34,424 bases of DNA from Alphaproteobacteria bacterium (GTDB lineage Bacteria; Pseudomonadota; Alphaproteobacteria; Micavibrionales; Micavibrionaceae): NCBI GenBank assembly GCA_009929775.1, contig RZZS01000024.1:1-34424 (forward strand), given 5' to 3'. Of this stretch, positions 31,727 to 34,424 are shown in pieces. The notes under the pieces are model-generated. The model saw nothing but the letters and a program-made list of their open reading frames with translations. It made no database searches and was not told the origin of the DNA. Every line of letters starts with the position of its first letter. Position 1 is the first letter of the stretch. The translations under genes were made by a program, and so were the position numbers.

Positions 31727-33442
31727 ATGATGGATCCGATGAAATTTCTCGCCTTCCTCAAACGCTTACTCTCGGGCACCGCCTCCTTCTTCCGCTCCCT
31801 GCGCCTTCCCCGCGTGGGGCAGGGCGGCAGGAAAGCCGCGCGCCAATTGAAAGATCTTCCGCTTCCGCCCGCCCCCGATCTGTATCCCGGCGCCGAACTG
31901 CCCAAGCAGGATCAGGCGCACCCGTGCGGGTCGTATATGAAACTGAAGCTGCGCTTCCGGGATATCGGGCGCGAGAACGGGATTATCGAGATTCTGGGGC
32001 GGGATTTTCTGACGGCCATGCCGTCCGGCGCCTACGCAAGCCGCCTCGGCCAGATCACCTATCTTTTCCGCCGTATGCATGAAGACCTCATTTCGGCGGA
32101 TGTTTCCCAGCTCTTGAGCGAGGCGCGAGCGCACGAATTCGCTCATCCGGAAGAATGGGACGAGTGGGATCGCGCTAATTTGCGCGAGATGGAGAGGCTC
32201 TATCGCAATTACTGCCATGTCGACCCGGTGCTGATGGAGCGCCGCGCGCACCTCTCTTTTGAAGGCCGTCGCCGCCATCAGAGGGTGCTCGCCGAAAACG
32301 ACTGGGAAACGGCCAAGGTGTTTCTGCAAGAGCAGATAGACCTTCACCGCCGTATTGCCGATGCGCGCTGCAGTGCGAACGACGAGGATTCGCCCTACCA
32401 GATGCTCGTGCAGGAATACATGCCCGACATCCGGGTAGAGGATATCGAGAAATGGTTTGACAAGCTTGGCGTCGCACTTGGGAAATTGCGCGAAGAAGTG
32501 CTGGAGAAGCAAAGTTACCGGCCCGAGCCGGTGCCGCTGACCGGATTTTACTCCGCGGAAGGGCAGATGTGGCTTAACCGCGCTTTGCTTAAAATGATCG
32601 GCTTCGACTTCAATCGCGGCGGTCTTTACGAAACCGGTCACAACCCGGTCGAGGGCGGCACGCCGGACGACACGCGCCTTGTCATCAAGTGCGTCGACAC
32701 GGCGAATTTCCTCGATTCGATGAAGAGCGCCCTGCACGAAGGCGGCCACGGTCTTTACATTCAGGGACTGCCGCGCAAGGAATGGCGCTATCAGCCGGTG
32801 GCAAGCGACCTCGGTGCGGCGATGCACGAATCCCAGGCTCTGCTGGTCGATATGATTTTGGGCCGAATGCCGGAATTCTTCGACTATCTCTCGCCGCGTG
32901 TCGAAGGGTTGTTCCACCGTATGGGCGACCTGGCTCTGACTCCGGAGAATCTTTACGCTCTGCGCACCCGCGTGCAGCCGACCGTGAACCGCCGCCATGC
33001 CGATGCGATCACCTATTTCTCGCACATAAAAATGCGCTTCGATATCGAGCGCGACCTGATTGACGGGCGGCTGGAGGTCAAGGACTTGCCCGAACGCTGG
33101 ATCGAAGGGATGGAGCGGGAAGTCGGCATCCGCCCGAACGGCTATGCGGAAGGGTGCCTGCAGGACGTACACTGGTTCGTCGGCAAGTTCGGGTACTTTC
33201 CCTCCTACGCAGTCGGATTTATGACTGCGGCCCAGCTCTATTACACGATGAGCGACGTTGTAGGCGACATCCCGCCGTTGATCCGCCGCGGCAACTTCGC
33301 CCCCATCAAGGACTGGCTGAACGAAAACATCCATGAGAAGGGTCGCCTCCTGAAATGGGACGATCTTCTTGAAGAAGCCACTGGCATGCCGCTCGACCCC
33401 AGCTACCTCGTCCGGCATTTGCAGGAGCGGTATCTCGGTTAG
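31727..33442 (+). CDS. M32 family (Taq-type) carboxypeptidase with N-terminal extension
   Basis: Zinc metallocarboxypeptidase that trims C-terminal residues. 571 residues, longer than the usual ~500 because about 60 residues precede the fold (a basic, hydrophobic MKFLAFLKRLLSGTASFFRSLRLP… stretch). Active-site motifs are intact: HEGGH at 337–341 (SALHEGGHGLYIQGLPR) and the second-glutamate motif MHESQAL at 366–372, followed by IRPNGYAEGCLQDVHWFVGKFGYFPSYAVGFMTAAQL, a strong family signature. The substrate-facing segment reads TPDDTRLVIKCVD rather than the usual DVRITTRY-like text. The start is ATG 31727; an alternative ATG at 31739 would give a slightly shorter leader. The extension may mediate membrane association. 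Confidence 0.93.
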   Translation: MMDPMKFLAFLKRLLSGTASFFRSLRLPRVGQGGRKAARQLKDLPLPPAPDLYPGAELPKQDQAHPCGSYMKLKLRFRDIGRENGIIEILGRDFLTAMPSGAYASRLGQITYLFRRMHEDLISADVSQLLSEARAHEFAHPEEWDEWDRANLREMERLYRNYCHVDPVLMERRAHLSFEGRRRHQRVLAENDWETAKVFLQEQIDLHRRIADARCSANDEDSPYQMLVQEYMPDIRVEDIEKWFDKLGVALGKLREEVLEKQSYRPEPVPLTGFYSAEGQMWLNRALLKMIGFDFNRGGLYETGHNPVEGGTPDDTRLVIKCVDTANFLDSMKSALHEGGHGLYIQGLPRKEWRYQPVASDLGAAMHESQALLVDMILGRMPEFFDYLSPRVEGLFHRMGDLALTPENLYALRTRVQPTVNRRHADAITYFSHIKMRFDIERDLIDGRLEVKDLPERWIEGMEREVGIRPNGYAEGCLQDVHWFVGKFGYFPSYAVGFMTAAQLYYTMSDVVGDIPPLIRRGNFAPIKDWLNENIHEKGRLLKWDDLLEEATGMPLDPSYLVRHLQERYLG

Positions 33443-33553
33443 TCCTTCCCCAGCGTCGTTCAGTTCTATAATTTATTGTCGCCCTGATCCGAAGAGTCCC
33501 GGCTTGCGGATTGATGGACACGGGGAATTCCCAAAACGGCGTTTGAGGCCGGT

Positions 33554-34012
33554 GTGACGAGGACGTTTTTCGATCTCGACAATGACGTGTCTGCAGAGCT
33601 GTTCGGAAGCGACACGGTCGACGGGTTTTCCATTCTCGCGGAGCTGGATACGAACGGGGACCTTGTCATCGATGCGCAGGATGCGGCCTGGGGCGAACTG
33701 CTGGTCTGGCAGGACGCGAATGGCGATGCGGTTTCACAGGCAGGCGAGCTTTACACGCTGGACCATTTCAATATCACGAGCATCGACCTCGCGGGCGTCA
33801 GTCCCTCGACCGACGTCATCGCGGGCAACCCGATCAGCCACACATCGACCTTCACGATGAACGGCACACAGCACACGATCGTCGATGCCTGGTTCGTGCA
33901 TGACGACACGAATTCCATCTATACCGGCGACTATACGCTTGATGTGCGCACGCTGTTTCTGCCGGAAGCGGCGAATGACGACGGGCGCCTGCCGGTATGT
34001 CGCGCGGCGTAA
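33554..34012 (+). pseudogene. Remnant of a large RTX-type calcium-binding protein
   Basis: A 152-codon open frame bearing one module of a secreted RTX-family protein: the pattern DGFSILAELDTNGDLVIDAQD (24–44) followed by LLVWQDANGDAVSQAGELYTL (49–69), two D-x-N-G-D calcium-loop sequences of the dockerin/EF-hand type found just C-terminal to RTX repeats. The frame is closed by a TGA at 33512, only GTG 33554 is available as a start, and there is no upstream part or nonapeptide repeat. It ends abruptly (…EAANDDGRLPVCRAA) where related proteins continue. It is therefore most likely a truncated relic rather than an intact gene; a small standalone calcium-binding protein is less likely. Confidence 0.6.
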
Positions 34013-34163
34013 AAGGACTCCTCTCGCCCCTGCCGCCGCTCCTTCCGGAATCGAAGGTGTTTTCAGAGAGACACAACCAGACGATACGGTCTTCGGCCCG
34101 TGGCACCTGAGGCTATATAACCGTTAAGTAGGGATAAGTCGATTGACTGCTGTCCATTTTCGC

Positions 34164-34192
34164 TTGGTCAACTCTAAAAAGCGAAATACTAT
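34164..34192 (+). promoter_or_regulatory. Weak candidate promoter for the gene at the window end
   Basis: TTGGTC (34164–34169), 17-nt spacer, TACTAT (34187–34192). Spacing is ideal but the boxes match the consensus only partly. Its position upstream of 34279 fits the last gene. Confidence 0.3.
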
Positions 34193-34278
34193 CGATTCTC
34201 TGAATGCTTGAACTGTCCTCCGCCCGTCACTTGCGCTGGCAAGCGGGCCGGGCGGAATGCTTGCGGAGAAAAGTCATA

Positions 34279-34424
34279 GTGGCGATAGTGTTTGCCCCGC
34301 TTTTGATCTATGTGGCCGCCTTCGCAATCACTTTCACAATCCCGTACTTCAAGGTCACCGATCCGAACGATCCGCGTTTCAAGCCCGAGAACTTCCGGTT
34401 TGAAGACTATTTCTGGATTCATGG
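34279..34424 (+). CDS. Membrane protein, truncated by the window end
   Basis: The frame is open to the last base. From GTG 34279, preceded by a ggag ribosome site with a 10-nt spacer, the protein begins with a transmembrane segment VAIVFAPLLIYVAAFAITFT and continues IPYFKVTDPNDPRFKPENF as a soluble, probably periplasmic or extracytoplasmic part. In-frame alternatives are TTG 34261 and ATG 34204; the upstream stop is TGA 34201. Only 48 codons are visible, and the family is not recognised. Confidence 0.5.
   Translation, partial: MAIVFAPLLIYVAAFAITFTIPYFKVTDPNDPRFKPENFRFEDYFWIH

Noticed and set aside
31766..33418. Minus-strand open frame of 550 codons opposite the M32 peptidase
   Set aside because: The plus strand carries intact HEGGH and HES catalytic motifs; the reverse frame has no recognisable domain.

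Overview
The window is a chromosomal segment of an alphaproteobacterium. The gene order hemE–hemH–hemJ–rho–mnmE–mnmG–rsmG–parA–parB, facing holA–lptE–leuS, is the one found beside the replication origin in Caulobacter-type genomes. Coding DNA is GC-rich with ordinary alphaproteobacterial codon use. No tRNA, rRNA, CRISPR array, transposase or integrase was seen.

Layout. (1) 0–6.6 kb, plus strand: a DUF3576-type lipoprotein, a small helical protein, leuS, lptE, a GCS2-type glutamate–cysteine ligase homologue and holA. (2) 6.6–18 kb, minus strand: parB, parA, rsmG, mnmG, mnmE, a small exported protein, a 32-residue membrane protein, rho, hemJ, hemH and hemE. Three perfect parS palindromes lie here: inside rsmG, upstream of mnmE and inside hemJ. 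(3) 17.93–18.34 kb: a gene-free gap upstream of hemE with an A/T-rich tract, DnaA-box-like words and five GANTC sites. It is the best candidate for the chromosomal origin. (4) 18.3–23.7 kb: an orphan plus-strand gene, then a minus-strand operon reading dotD–dotC–dotB–icmT, a proline-rich protein with a TcpQ-like domain, and a PilS-like pilin. This is part of a Dot/Icm (type IVB) secretion apparatus joined to a pilin. (5) 24.1–27.1 kb, minus strand: a DsbC-like disulfide isomerase, a helical protein with a proline-rich tail, a leaderless lytic transglycosylase and a small Cys-motif exported protein, plausibly accessory to the secretion machine. (6) 27.2–34.4 kb: a FIST sensor protein, lemA plus an M48 protease, a Bax-inhibitor-1 family membrane protein, an M32 carboxypeptidase, an RTX-like calcium-binding remnant and the start of a membrane protein cut by the window end.

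The left half is a conserved replication, segregation, tRNA-modification and heme block. The right half, from the putative origin onward, is lineage-specific and envelope-directed. The most notable feature is the compact dotDCB–icmT–TcpQ–pilin operon immediately beside the putative origin. The rest of the Dot/Icm core (DotA, DotG, DotH, DotI, DotL, DotM, DotO) is not in this window and would have to be elsewhere in the genome. All family assignments come from reading motifs by eye; no database search was run.
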